Below are positions 21,007 through 29,584 of a stretch of 64,000 bases of DNA, one piece after another. The position numbers were made by a program, and so were the translations under genes. Every line of letters begins with the position of its first letter. Within the stretch, counting starts at the first letter, position 1. The stretch comes from Nocardia brasiliensis NBRC 14402 (GTDB lineage: Bacteria > Actinomycetota > Actinomycetes > Mycobacteriales > Mycobacteriaceae). The DNA lies in NCBI RefSeq assembly GCF_000308475.2, contig NZ_BAFT02000020.1, positions 30,117 through 94,116 of the forward strand. Reading direction: 5' to 3'. The notes below the pieces were generated by a model. That model was given only the letters and a program-made list of their open reading frames with translations, ran no database searches and had not been told where the DNA came from.

Positions 21007-21187
21007 GACAGGTGTCTGCCCCTCACTACAGTGCTGATCGGTGCTTGTTTCCGCTGGCCGGACCGGCACCACGGTAAAACACTTTGCAGCGGTTCGAGCG
21101 TTGGGCAGTGCCCCACTTACGGTGCTTAAGAAGCACTTTCAGAAAGAGCGGCGCAATTCTTAAGGCGCGACTACAGTCCGGGACGAC

Positions 21188-21850
21188 TCAGTCCCGCTCG
21201 AGCATCGGCGCGAGATAACGTCGCGCGAAAGCCCTGGCCTGTTCCGCGGTGTCGAGTTCGATGATCGTTTGCGGCGTCAGCAGCAGCGACAGTGTGATCC
21301 GGATGTGCAGTTCCGCGACGGTTCGCAAATGCTGTTCGATGTCGGCCGAAATCGGTGCGTCGCCGTAGAGTTCGCGTTTCCACAGGGCGAGGCAGAATTC
21401 GCGGAAGGCTTCGAGCAGCAAGCCCGCGTCGGTGGTGAGTGCGGGCAGGATGGCGTCCGGCTCGGTTTCGAGCAGCCGCCGCACCAGCGGATGGTTCCGC
21501 AGGTATTCGACTGTGTAGGCGGTGCTTTCGGCCATCCGATCGGCGATATCGGTGCGTCCGGCGACGGCCGCGGTGCTGCCCGCGAGATAGGTGCGGAACT
21601 CGCTGTGCAGCACCGCCTCGGTGAGCGCTGCTTTCGACGGGAACCGCCGGTAGACCGTCGCGCGTCCCAGCCCCGCGCGTTTGGCCACGTCCTCGACGGT
21701 CGAGCGGCGCCAGCCCGCGACCCGCATCTGCTCGATCGCGGCCGCGAGTATCCGCTCGGTGATCTGATCCGCGTCGTCCAGCCGGCGCAGCACCGCCGCG
21801 TCGGGCGCGGTGAGTTTGCTGAGCAGCGTGTCCTCGGTCACTCGCAGCAC
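21188..21850 (-). CDS. TetR-family transcriptional regulator
   Basis: 220 residues from a GTG at 21850; a second in-frame GTG at 21841 is also possible, and the AAGGAGG upstream suits either imperfectly. The TetR helix-turn-helix is clear: ILAAAIEQMRVAGWRRSTVEDVAKRAGLGRATVYRRFPSKAALTEAVL. The C-terminal ligand domain is not assignable. It is divergent from the alpha/beta hydrolase gene, with an inverted repeat between them, so it probably controls that gene and itself. Confidence 0.88.
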   Translation of the reverse strand: MLRVTEDTLLSKLTAPDAAVLRRLDDADQITERILAAAIEQMRVAGWRRSTVEDVAKRAGLGRATVYRRFPSKAALTEAVLHSEFRTYLAGSTAAVAGRTDIADRMAESTAYTVEYLRNHPLVRRLLETEPDAILPALTTDAGLLLEAFREFCLALWKRELYGDAPISADIEQHLRTVAELHIRITLSLLLTPQTIIELDTAEQARAFARRYLAPMLERD

Positions 21851-21890
21851 AAGCCTCCTTGTCCGGGTCTCGACCTCACTATATCGTCGG

Positions 21891-21915
21891 GAGACAAGGA
21901 GACGAAATTTGTCTC
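21891..21915. promoter_or_regulatory. Probable TetR operator
   Basis: GAGACAA (21891-21897) and TTGTCTC (21909-21915) are perfect 7-bp inverted arms separated by 11 bases; a further GAGAC copy lies in the spacer. It sits midway between the divergent TetR and hydrolase starts, the standard place for an autoregulatory site. Confidence 0.6.
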
Positions 21916-21961
21916 ACACGTATCGAAGCTCTCTGAGCAAAGTAGCTGGAGGCAGTGCGTC

Positions 21962-22843
21962 ATGACCACGTTCGCGAACATCCGACCGTCCCGGATCCTC
22001 ACCGCCACCGACGGCGTCCAACTAGCGGTGTACGAATCCGGCCCCGCCGGCCTGCCCACCGCGCTGCTCGTGCACGGCTGGCCCGACGATCACCGGGTGT
22101 GGGACGGTGTCGTCGCGCTGCTCACCGATCGCTTTCGGGTGGTCACCTATGACGTGCGCGGCGCGGGCAACTCCGAGCGGCCGAATTCGACTGCCGCCTA
22201 CCGCATTCCGCAGCTGGTGGCCGATCTCGCCGCCGTGCTCGACGCGGTCGCGCCCGACGGCGCGCATCTGCTCGCGCACGACTGGGGATCCATCTTCGCC
22301 TGGGACGCGCTCGCCGACCCTGAAATCGCCTCCCGGATAAAGTCGTTCACCAGCATCTCGGGCCCGTCGCTGGACATGATCGGCAGCTGGCTGCGCGGTA
22401 TCCGCCGTAACCCGCGCGACGTGCTGACCCAGATGCGGCACTCCTTCTATGCCTTACCGTTCCAGCTGCCCGCCCTGCCCGAGTTCGCCGTGCGGCGTGG
22501 CCTCGTGTCGCGCATCGTCGCGGCGTCGAGCGTGCGGGGCGAGCCGGAAACCACCGCCCCGCACACCATCGGGCTGGCCGACACCCTCGACGGCATCGCG
22601 CTGTATCGGGCCAATATGGCTCGGCGCGTGCTGTTTCCGAAGCCCCGCCCGGTGACCGTCCCCGTCCAGGTGCTCGCGCCGCGCGACGATATCCACGTTT
22701 CGGTGGCCTGCCAGACCGAAGCGCCCCGGCCGTTCGCGACGAACCTGCGGACCCACGAGATCGACGGAAACCACTGGGTCCTCGCGCAGCGTCCGGCCGT
22801 GATCGCCCGCTGGTTCGGCGAATTCGCCGGCGCACACCGGTGA
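21962..22843 (+). CDS. Alpha/beta hydrolase (epoxide hydrolase / haloalkane dehalogenase-like)
   Basis: 293 residues, ATG with GGAGG upstream. The oxyanion motif HGWPDD and nucleophile elbow AHDWGS (Asp instead of Ser, about residue 104) place it in the epoxide hydrolase / dehalogenase branch of the fold. The late segment PVQVLAPRDDIHVS holds the acidic residue and EIDGNHWVLAQRP the catalytic His. It likely opens epoxides or releases halides by an Asp-ester intermediate, but esterases also occur in this branch. It is divergently coupled to a TetR regulator, as in inducible detoxification genes. Confidence 0.82.
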   Translation: MTTFANIRPSRILTATDGVQLAVYESGPAGLPTALLVHGWPDDHRVWDGVVALLTDRFRVVTYDVRGAGNSERPNSTAAYRIPQLVADLAAVLDAVAPDGAHLLAHDWGSIFAWDALADPEIASRIKSFTSISGPSLDMIGSWLRGIRRNPRDVLTQMRHSFYALPFQLPALPEFAVRRGLVSRIVAASSVRGEPETTAPHTIGLADTLDGIALYRANMARRVLFPKPRPVTVPVQVLAPRDDIHVSVACQTEAPRPFATNLRTHEIDGNHWVLAQRPAVIARWFGEFAGAHR

Positions 22844-22951
22844 TCCGCCGGGTCGACCGGCCACGCGCGCACTGCCAGATCTCCTGACACGATCGCGATC
22901 CCCGGGGAGTAGGGCCCCGCTGCGGCTTTTCTTCCGAGAGAATGCAACCCG

Positions 22952-23827
22952 ATGACTGACATCGACCGACACACGCAGGGGATCGCGGACCGGGTCACCA
23001 CCCGGGACGGGCGGCAGCTGTACGCCATGTGGCTGCCCGGCCCGGAGACCGCCGACAAGACCACGCCGACAGTCGTATTCGAGGCCGGCGCCGGTGCCAG
23101 CCGATCCAGCTGGGCCCTGGTGCAGCCGGCGGTCGCGCGGCACGCTCGGGCGATCGTCTACGACCGTTCCGGGCTGGGTAACAGCGCACCCGACCCGGGC
23201 GCCCGCACCCTGAGCACCATGGCCGACGACCTGAACGACGTGCTCGACCACTACGCGCCCGGCCCGTTCCTGCTCGTCGGCCACAGCGCGGGCGGACCCA
23301 TCGTCCGGCTCGCCGCGGCCCGGCGTCCCGATCGGATCGCCGGCTTGGTGCTGGTCGATCCGACCGACGAGGCCGCGGCATCACTGTTCGGCGCCGGCTT
23401 CCGCCGTACCGAACGCAGGATGATCGCCACCGCCGCCGTCCTGGCCCGGCTCGGCCTGCTCAAAGTGCTGTACCGCGAGCAGATCCGCGCCTCCCCGCCG
23501 GACGTGGGGCGTGACCTGCAGCGGGAGGGCTTCGGCCCCGGCGTGGCGCGCACCATGCGTCAGCAGGCCCGCACTTTCCTGGACGAACTCGCCGCCTGGC
23601 GCGACAACCCGCCCGACGACGCCGATATCCCGGTCACCGTCATCTCGGGCGGGCAGGCGGGCGACGGCATGAACGCGACATGGCGCGCCGAGGCCAATGC
23701 CGCGCACGCCCATCGCGCGGCTCGCGCGCGGCACGGCCGCTACGTCGTCGCCGAGCGCTCGGCGCACGTCGTCCCGTTCACCGAGCCGGAGGTCATCGTC
23801 CGCGAGATCGTCGACCTGCTGCCGTAA
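22952..23827 (+). CDS. Alpha/beta hydrolase (serine type)
   Basis: 291 residues. Features: VVFEAGAGASRSSWALVQPAVARHARAIVYDRSGLGNS, nucleophile elbow GHSAGG (Ser about residue 112), VLVDPTDE, and a C-terminal VVAERSAHVVPFTEPEVI supplying the catalytic His. It belongs to the esterase / peptidase-33-like branch and hydrolyses an ester or amide bond of unknown substrate. It lies 108 bases after the Asp-type hydrolase on the same strand. It converges on the oxidoreductase that begins the presumed biosynthetic cluster. Confidence 0.82.
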   Translation: MTDIDRHTQGIADRVTTRDGRQLYAMWLPGPETADKTTPTVVFEAGAGASRSSWALVQPAVARHARAIVYDRSGLGNSAPDPGARTLSTMADDLNDVLDHYAPGPFLLVGHSAGGPIVRLAAARRPDRIAGLVLVDPTDEAAASLFGAGFRRTERRMIATAAVLARLGLLKVLYREQIRASPPDVGRDLQREGFGPGVARTMRQQARTFLDELAAWRDNPPDDADIPVTVISGGQAGDGMNATWRAEANAAHAHRAARARHGRYVVAERSAHVVPFTEPEVIVREIVDLLP

Positions 23828-23838
23828 AGCGGCCGCGG

Positions 23839-24834
23839 TCAAGCAATCCGGAAGACGATCTTGCCCGCGACGCTCGCGCCGAGCATCGCCCGGAAGCCCG
23901 TTGCGGCGTCCCGCAGCGTGAACTCGCGGGCGATGCTCGGGCGCAGGCCGGTGCGCACGAGGAAGTCCATCAGTGCCGCCAGATCCTCCGCGGTACCCAT
24001 GCCGGATCCGACCAGGCGGTGCTCGGCGAAGATCAAGGTGTGCAACGCCCGCGCGGCGGCCACGGTATCGAAGCCGGTGATCGCGCCCGCCCGGTAGCCG
24101 GAACAGACGATGGGCGCGCCGGGGCGCAGCACCTCGATCGGCCACCACCAGTCCGCGACGTCGATGCCCGCGTCGAACGCGGCGTCCAGACCGCTCGGTA
24201 GCGGCTGGTCGGCGGTCGTCACGACGGCCGCGCCGCTGCGCCGCGCCAACGCGTGATCGGCGGCGTCGGCCCGGACACAGACCTCGACACCCGCCGCGGC
24301 GGCGAGCGCGATGAGCGCGGTCGCGATGCTGCCCAGGCCGCGACGGCCGCGCACCACGATCGTCTGGCCCGCGCGAATTTCGGCGGTGACGAACAACATT
24401 CGATAGGCCGTCAACCACGCGGTCGGCAGGCACGCGGCCTCGGCGAAAGAGAGTTCGGGCGGTTTGGGCACCGCGTTGCGGCGGGGAATCGTGGCGCTGC
24501 CCGCGAACGTGCCCTGATGGTAGGAGCCGAGCACCATCCGGTCCGGGTCGCGCGCCTCGGGTCCGGTCCAGCCTGCCGACCCCACCGACGCGTGCACCAC
24601 CACCTCCGAGCCGTCCGCCAGGACGCCCGCACCGTCGTTGCCGAGGATGAGCGGATAGGCGTGCGCGGGCACGCCGATACCGCGCAGCGTCGCGATGTCG
24701 CGCATGTTCAGCGACGCGGCGCGCATCCGCACCGTCGTCCACCCGACCGGCTGCGCGGGCTGCGGGCGTTCCCCGAACCGCAGCGCGGCCAGCGGGTCGG
24801 CGGGGTCGGGGCGCTGACAATAGACGGCGTCCAT
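23839..24834 (-). CDS. Zinc-independent MDR-family oxidoreductase
   Basis: 331 residues from an ATG at 24834 with GGAGGAG upstream. The N-terminal GroES-like domain (MRAASLNMRDIATLRGIGVPAHAYPLILGNDGAGVL) lacks the GHE and cysteine zinc ligands, so this is a quinone-reductase-type enzyme. The nucleotide motif is slightly altered (VVRGRRGLGSIATALIALAAAAG). It reduces an enone or quinone with NADPH. It lies 20 bases after the sugar epimerase and is read in the same direction, so it is probably cotranscribed with it and marks the left end of the cluster; this membership is inferred. Confidence 0.8.
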   Translation of the reverse strand: MDAVYCQRPDPADPLAALRFGERPQPAQPVGWTTVRMRAASLNMRDIATLRGIGVPAHAYPLILGNDGAGVLADGSEVVVHASVGSAGWTGPEARDPDRMVLGSYHQGTFAGSATIPRRNAVPKPPELSFAEAACLPTAWLTAYRMLFVTAEIRAGQTIVVRGRRGLGSIATALIALAAAAGVEVCVRADAADHALARRSGAAVVTTADQPLPSGLDAAFDAGIDVADWWWPIEVLRPGAPIVCSGYRAGAITGFDTVAAARALHTLIFAEHRLVGSGMGTAEDLAALMDFLVRTGLRPSIAREFTLRDAATGFRAMLGASVAGKIVFRIA

Positions 24835-24854
24835 CACGGCGGTCTCCTCCGGCC

Positions 24855-25496
24855 TCAGCGTGGGCGGTAGTGCGGCAGCAGATCCTGGTCCAGCAGTTCG
24901 GCCAGCGTCGCGGCGCCACGGTCGTTCTCGGAAAGAATCGGTTCGAATCCGGTGGTCAACGGCAGACCGAGGGCCGGATCGAGCACGTTCACGGCGAGTT
25001 CGCTGCCCGGCGTGTACAGCGTCGAACACTGGTAGAGCACGCGGGTGTCCTCGGCGGTCGCGACGAACGCGTGGCCGACGCCGGGCCCGAGATAGACCCC
25101 GGCGGCCATCCGCTCGTCCAGCGCGACCAGTTCGAACTGCCCGAAGGTCGGCGAACCGACGCGCAGATCGACGGCGATATCGATGATCGAGCCGCGGACA
25201 CAGGTCACCAGCTTCGATTGTCCCGGCGCACTGGCCACCACATGGATACCGCGGATCACCCCGCGGTGCGAGACGGAGATGTTCACCTGTTCCAGGCGAA
25301 CCGGGTAACCGGTGATCTCCGCGAGCACATCGGTGCGGCTGAGCTCCTGGAAATGCCCGCGCTCGTCCGGAAACCGGCGTGACCGCAGCAGATAGACATC
25401 CGGCAGCCCGAGCGCGGTCGCGACGATCGTCGCCGGTCGTGCGGTGCCGCGCGGCCCGGCGTCCGGCGCCGCGGTGTCACCGTCTCGGTGGGGCAT
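24855..25496 (-). CDS. NDP-4-keto-6-deoxyhexose 3,5- (or 5-) epimerase
   Basis: 213 residues from an ATG at 25496. The RmlC cupin fold is clear: DVYLLRSRRFPDERGHFQELSR, VNISVSHRGVIRGIHVV (catalytic His region), KLVTCVRGSIIDIAVDLRVGSPTFGQFELV and GVGHAFVATAEDTRVLYQCSTLYTPGSE. It inverts C5, and perhaps C3, of a 4-keto sugar nucleotide, turning a D-sugar into an L-sugar. It diverges from the 2,3-dehydratase operon across a 121-bp promoter region with 22-bp-spaced repeats. An unusual N-terminal tail of about 20 residues precedes the fold. Confidence 0.9.
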   Translation of the reverse strand: MPHRDGDTAAPDAGPRGTARPATIVATALGLPDVYLLRSRRFPDERGHFQELSRTDVLAEITGYPVRLEQVNISVSHRGVIRGIHVVASAPGQSKLVTCVRGSIIDIAVDLRVGSPTFGQFELVALDERMAAGVYLGPGVGHAFVATAEDTRVLYQCSTLYTPGSELAVNVLDPALGLPLTTGFEPILSENDRGAATLAELLDQDLLPHYRPR

Positions 25497-25514
25497 GGCG
25501 GCGAGGCTAAGGCG

Positions 25515-25547
25515 GCGCGCTCGAGAATCTTTCGGGGCGCGCTCCAG
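25515..25547. promoter_or_regulatory. 22-bp-spaced direct repeat at the epimerase / 2,3-dehydratase promoter
   Basis: GCGCGCTCGAG (25515-25525) and GCGCGCTCCAG (25537-25547) differ at one base and start exactly 22 bp apart, two helical turns. TCGAG-type heptamers at 11- or 22-bp spacing are the known pattern of SARP regulator boxes. Related repeats occur at two other divergent promoters of this cluster. Confidence 0.5.
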
Positions 25548-25617
25548 CCGCGCCGAGGGCCACCGGGCCCCATCCGCGTCCCAGTGGTTCTCGAACGACC
25601 GGCCGGACCCTGTCCGC

Positions 25618-27057
25618 ATGGGGAATGCCGCACAGGTCGAGCAGCAGTCGGTGGCCACCTTCGACGAGGAGCTGGCCTGGCGGTTCGCCCGCTCGGCCGC
25701 GGTCACCGCGACGCCGCTGTGCTCGGTCGAGGGCTTCCGGGACTGGTTCGCCGCCTGCCGCCGCGCCGATCGGCTGGCGGTCGAGCGGATACCGTTCGCG
25801 GACCTGGTCGGCTGGCAGTTCGACGAGGACGGGAATCTGCGCCACGACAGCGGGCGGTTCTTCACCATCGAAGGGCTGGACGTGCGCACCGATTTCGGTT
25901 TCGTCGAACACTGGCAGCAGCCCATCATCAATCAACCCGAGATCGGCGTGCTCGGCATCGTCGTCAAGGAGTTCGACGGGGTGCTGCATTTTCTGATGCA
26001 GGCCAAGGCCGAACCGGGAAATATCGGCGGCGTGCAGCTCTCGCCGACCGTGCAGGCGACGCGGAGCAACTACCTGCGGGTGCACCAGGGGCGCGCGGTG
26101 CCCTACCTCGAGCATTTCCTCGACGCGCGGCCCGACGCCGTCCTCGTCGACGTGCTGCAATCCGAGCAGGGCGCGTGGTTCCTGCGCAAACGCAATCGCA
26201 ACATCGTGGTGGAGGCGACCGGTCCGGTCGAAACCCTGCCCGGCTTCTGCTGGCTCACCCTCGGCGTGCTGCGCGAACTGCTGCGCCAGGACAACACCGT
26301 CAACATGGACGCGCGCACGGTGCTGTCCTGTGTGCCGTGGCGGATCAGCCCGGCGCAGGCCGCCGCCGGGGACGAGTTCACCCGCGCGCTGGCGCGCGGC
26401 CTCGATCCCGGGGCCGCCGCACGGCACGGCGCCGCCGAAATCCTGCACTGGCTCACCGATTTGAAGGCCAGGCACGAGCTGCGCCAGCGCCTCATACCGC
26501 TGGCCGCGGTCGCCGAGTGGCAGCGCGGCGCGGACGAGATCGCCCATGCCAGCGGGAAATATTTCCGGGTGATCGCCGCCCGGGTGAGTGCCGGTCAGCG
26601 CGAGGTGAATTCGTGGACCCAGCCGCTGCTCGCTCCGGTCGGCCAGGGCGTCGCCGTCTTCCTCGCCACCGCGATCGACGGCGTGCTGCACCTGCTGGTG
26701 AACGCCAAACTCGAAGCGGGCGTGCTGGATGTCGCGGAGCTCGCACCGTCGGTGCAGTGCCAGCCGACCAATCATGCAGACCTGCCCGTGCCTCGGCAGC
26801 CCGCGTTCCTGCGCGACGTGCTCGACGACGGGCTCGGCGCGGTGCGCTACAGCGGGTTACAGTCCGAAGAGGGCGGCCGCTTCCAACACGCCGACAATCT
26901 CTATCAGATCCGCTTGCTCCCTGCGGATTTCCCGATCGCCGAGCCGCCGGGCTTCCGCTGGATGACGCCCGCGCAGATCACGAACCTGCTCATCCACAGC
27001 AACTACGCGAATGTGCAGGCGCGCAGCCTGATGGCCTGTCTGCTGGCGAGTTGGTGA
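25618..27057 (+). CDS. NDP-hexose 2,3-dehydratase
   Basis: 479 residues from the ATG at 25618, matching the usual length of about 470. It has the tandem duplication characteristic of the EvaA/TylX3 family: PEIGVLGIVVKEFDGVLHFLMQAKAEPG in the first half and GQGVAVFLATAIDGVLHLLVNAKLEAG in the second, each followed by an LSPTVQ or LAPSVQ strand. It removes the C2 hydroxyl of a TDP-4-keto-6-deoxyhexose, giving an unstable 3,4-diketo sugar. The next enzyme in the operon reduces C3. This commits the pathway to 2-deoxy sugars. Confidence 0.93.
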   Translation: MGNAAQVEQQSVATFDEELAWRFARSAAVTATPLCSVEGFRDWFAACRRADRLAVERIPFADLVGWQFDEDGNLRHDSGRFFTIEGLDVRTDFGFVEHWQQPIINQPEIGVLGIVVKEFDGVLHFLMQAKAEPGNIGGVQLSPTVQATRSNYLRVHQGRAVPYLEHFLDARPDAVLVDVLQSEQGAWFLRKRNRNIVVEATGPVETLPGFCWLTLGVLRELLRQDNTVNMDARTVLSCVPWRISPAQAAAGDEFTRALARGLDPGAAARHGAAEILHWLTDLKARHELRQRLIPLAAVAEWQRGADEIAHASGKYFRVIAARVSAGQREVNSWTQPLLAPVGQGVAVFLATAIDGVLHLLVNAKLEAGVLDVAELAPSVQCQPTNHADLPVPRQPAFLRDVLDDGLGAVRYSGLQSEEGGRFQHADNLYQIRLLPADFPIAEPPGFRWMTPAQITNLLIHSNYANVQARSLMACLLASW

Positions 27058-27062
27058 GCCCG

Positions 27063-28037
27063 ATGCTGCGCTGGGGAATCCTGGGTACCGCACAGATCGC
27101 CGAGCGGCGCATGCTGCCCGCGCTGTCCCGGCACCCGGCCGCCGAACTGGTCGCGATCGGCAGCCGCGATCCGTTGCGCGCCGCGCAGTGGGCCACCCAG
27201 CACGGGCTGCGCATCTCCGGCGGCTATCAGCGGGTACTCGACGACGACGCGGTCGACGCGGTCTACTTGCCGCTGCCGAACGCGCTGCACGGCGACTGGA
27301 TCGAGCAGTCCCTGCGGGCGGGCAAAGATGTCCTGGTCGAGAAGCCGATGTTGCCGCCCCGGCTGGACGGAACCGAGATCGCCACGGCACGCAGGCTTTT
27401 CGCGTTCGCCGCCGACCAGGGCCGAACGTTGATGGAGTGCATGACCTTTCCCCGGCACCGCCAGCACACCGCGGTGCGCGAGCTGGTCGCGGCGGGCGCG
27501 ATCGGCGAGCTGCGGCAGCTCACCGTGCGTTTCACCATCCCGGAGCGCGCCCCGGACGATTTCCGGTATCGGGCGGACCTCGGCGGCGGCGCGCTCGCCG
27601 ATCTCGGTTGCTACGCCCTGCGGGCCGCGCAGTTCTTTCTGGGATCCGAGCTGCGCGTGGAACATTCGCGGATGCGGCGGGACGACCGTTTCCCCGGTGT
27701 CGACCTGTCGGGTTCGGCGCGGTTGCGCGACGCGGCAGGTGCGCAGGCCGATCTGGAGTTCGCGATCGGCGCGCCCTACCGCTGCGAGTATCACCTCGCG
27801 GGCAGTGCGGGCTCCCTGTCGGTCGAGCGCGCGTTCACTCTTCCACACGATCTCGCGCCGCGCGTGTTCCTGGATCGAGCCGGTGACATCCGGCAACTCG
27901 ACCTGGCACCCGACGACCAGTTCGGCAATATCCTCACCGATTTCACCGCAGCACACGACGGCGAACAACCCGACGCCGCGGCGACATTGCGCACGATGGA
28001 GCTCGCCGCGGCCGTACTCGGCGTGGCGTCCCGATGA
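27063..28037 (+). CDS. NDP-hexose 3-ketoreductase (Gfo/Idh/MocA family)
   Basis: 324 residues from the ATG at 27063; a GTG at 27054 overlapping the preceding stop (GTGA) is an alternative and would add three residues. Rossmann motif WGILGTAQIAERRMLPAL, the EKP catalytic motif (DVLVEKPM), and GGGALADLGCYALRAAQFFLG are typical. With the 2,3-dehydratase it forms the standard two-step C2 deoxygenation module (TylX3/TylC1, UrdS/UrdT). It yields a 4-keto-2,6-dideoxyhexose nucleotide. It overlaps the following reductase by four bases. Confidence 0.92.
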   Translation: MLRWGILGTAQIAERRMLPALSRHPAAELVAIGSRDPLRAAQWATQHGLRISGGYQRVLDDDAVDAVYLPLPNALHGDWIEQSLRAGKDVLVEKPMLPPRLDGTEIATARRLFAFAADQGRTLMECMTFPRHRQHTAVRELVAAGAIGELRQLTVRFTIPERAPDDFRYRADLGGGALADLGCYALRAAQFFLGSELRVEHSRMRRDDRFPGVDLSGSARLRDAAGAQADLEFAIGAPYRCEYHLAGSAGSLSVERAFTLPHDLAPRVFLDRAGDIRQLDLAPDDQFGNILTDFTAAHDGEQPDAAATLRTMELAAAVLGVASR

Positions 28038-28969
28038 GCGAGTACACGCCGCGGCGCACCGCGCTCGTGCTCGGCGGCACCGGGTTCGTCGGCGGTCATA
28101 TCGCGAACACGCTGCGGGACAACGGCTATCGCACCGTCACGGTATCGCGCCGACCGGGGCCGGCCGGGGCCGCGCACTGCGCGCTCGACCTCGAAACGGG
28201 TGACGCGCAGCCCTTGATCGAGGTGCTGCGTACCCACGAACCCGCGCTCGTGGTGAACGCTGCCGGATCCTACTGGGGCCTGGACGAGCCGCAGTTGCGC
28301 CGATCGTTCGTCACCGCCACCGAAACCGCACTGACCGCATTGGCCGCGCTGCCCGACCGGCGCCCCCGCTACGTCCACCTGGGCAGCGTGATGGAGTACG
28401 GTCCGCTACCCGAGCTGGGCGCAGTCGACGAATCCGTACCGACCGAACCCGAATCCGCCTACGGGCGGACGAAACTGGCGGCGACCGAGCTGGTCCGGGC
28501 GGCGATCGCGGCGGGCACGGTGGACGGCGTCGTGCTACGCGCGACCAACAGCATCGGCCCCGGCGTGCACCCGGGCAGCCTGATCGGCAAGGTCGGTTCG
28601 GCACTGGCCGCGAACCGGGACGGCCGGGCCCGGATCGAACTGTCGCCGCTGGCCGCCCACCGCGACTACATCGACGTGCGCGACCTGGCCGAGGCGGTCC
28701 TCGCCGCGGCGCGCACCCGCGACACCGTCGATGTGGTGAACATCGGTCGAGGCCAAGCCCTTTCGGTACGGGAGCTGGTCGACCGGCTGGTCACCATCAG
28801 CGAGGTGCCGGTCGATATCGTCGAGTCCGCGGCCGCGCCGACCGCGCCGGGCACCAGCTCGATCTGGCTGGAGGTGGCCACCGAAACCGCCGCGCGGACA
28901 CTGGGATGGCGGGTGACCCGCAGCATCGACCAAGCGCTGCACGACTATTGGCGCACGCTCATGCGCTGA
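28034..28969 (+). CDS. NDP-hexose 4-ketoreductase-like extended SDR
   Basis: 311 residues, ATG overlapping the preceding stop (ATGA). NAD(P) motif LGGTGFVGGHI, active site YGRTK, serine in HLGSVMEYG, and the extended C-terminal segment (YIDVRDLAEAVLAAA, VNIGRGQALSVRELVDRLV). The TDEVYG signature of 4,6-dehydratases is absent, so reduction of a 4-keto sugar is more likely. It is similar in style to the protein at 32335-33243. The two may give C4 epimers, or one may serve a branch to an un-aminated sugar. It is convergent with the response regulator. Confidence 0.85.
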   Translation: MSEYTPRRTALVLGGTGFVGGHIANTLRDNGYRTVTVSRRPGPAGAAHCALDLETGDAQPLIEVLRTHEPALVVNAAGSYWGLDEPQLRRSFVTATETALTALAALPDRRPRYVHLGSVMEYGPLPELGAVDESVPTEPESAYGRTKLAATELVRAAIAAGTVDGVVLRATNSIGPGVHPGSLIGKVGSALAANRDGRARIELSPLAAHRDYIDVRDLAEAVLAAARTRDTVDVVNIGRGQALSVRELVDRLVTISEVPVDIVESAAAPTAPGTSSIWLEVATETAARTLGWRVTRSIDQALHDYWRTLMR

Positions 28970-28978
28970 GCACCGCGC

Positions 28979-29584
28979 TCACAGCCAGCCGTTGTCCTCG
29001 GCGAACCGGATGGCCTCGATCCGGTTGCGCGAGCCCGTCTTCGAGATCGCCGCAGTGATGTAGTTGCTGACCGTGCTGACCGACAGATGCAGATGCGCGG
29101 CGATCTCGGCGACCGTGTCGTGCGAGCGCGCGGCCACCAGCACGTCGCGTTCCCGTTCGGTCAGCGGGTTCTGCCCCACCGACATGGCGGCGCGCAGCTG
29201 CTGGTCCTCGATGAGCATGCGACCCGCGACGACCTCGCGGATCGCCTGCGCGATATCCCCGACCGGCGTGTTCTTGGTGAGGTAGGCCCGCACGCCCGCC
29301 TCCAGCGCGCGGCGCACATAACCGGGACGCTCGAAGGTCGTCAGGATCATCAGCAGCGGCGGTGCGGGCCGTCTGGCCAGTTCTTCGGCGAGCGCCAGCC
29401 CGCTCTCCTCGCCCATCTCGATATCGAGCAGCACGACGTCGGGCTGGGTTTCCTCGACCATCTCCGGCACGCCGGCCGACGAGCCGAGGTCGGCGACGAC
29501 CGTGAGGTCGGGTTCCAGCTCGAGCAGCGTGCGGATGGCTCCTCGCAACGTTGCCTGGTCCTCGACCAGCGCCACACGAATCAT
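28979..29584 (-). CDS. NarL/LuxR-type response regulator
   Basis: 201 residues. Receiver domain: acidic pocket VEDQ, phospho-acceptor Asp54 in VVLLDIEMG, Thr/Lys switch residues in ILTTFERP and AYLTKNTP. C-terminal LuxR helix-turn-helix: LTERERDVLVAARSHDTVAEIAAHLHLSVSTVSNYITAAISKTGSRNR. Its start overlaps the kinase stop (ATGA), so the pair is co-translated. It may bind the GGAG-N4-CTCC element found upstream of the kinase and the 34-residue peptide, and again at 59300. Its place inside the deoxysugar block suggests cluster-linked control or self-protection. Confidence 0.92.
   Translation of the reverse strand: MIRVALVEDQATLRGAIRTLLELEPDLTVVADLGSSAGVPEMVEETQPDVVLLDIEMGEESGLALAEELARRPAPPLLMILTTFERPGYVRRALEAGVRAYLTKNTPVGDIAQAIREVVAGRMLIEDQQLRAAMSVGQNPLTERERDVLVAARSHDTVAEIAAHLHLSVSTVSNYITAAISKTGSRNRIEAIRFAEDNGWL

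Noticed and set aside
28034..28969. Considered as dTDP-glucose 4,6-dehydratase (RmlB)
   Set aside because: Lacks the TDEVYG motif and the family length; it has GSVMEYG and YGRTK, more like a 4-ketoreductase.
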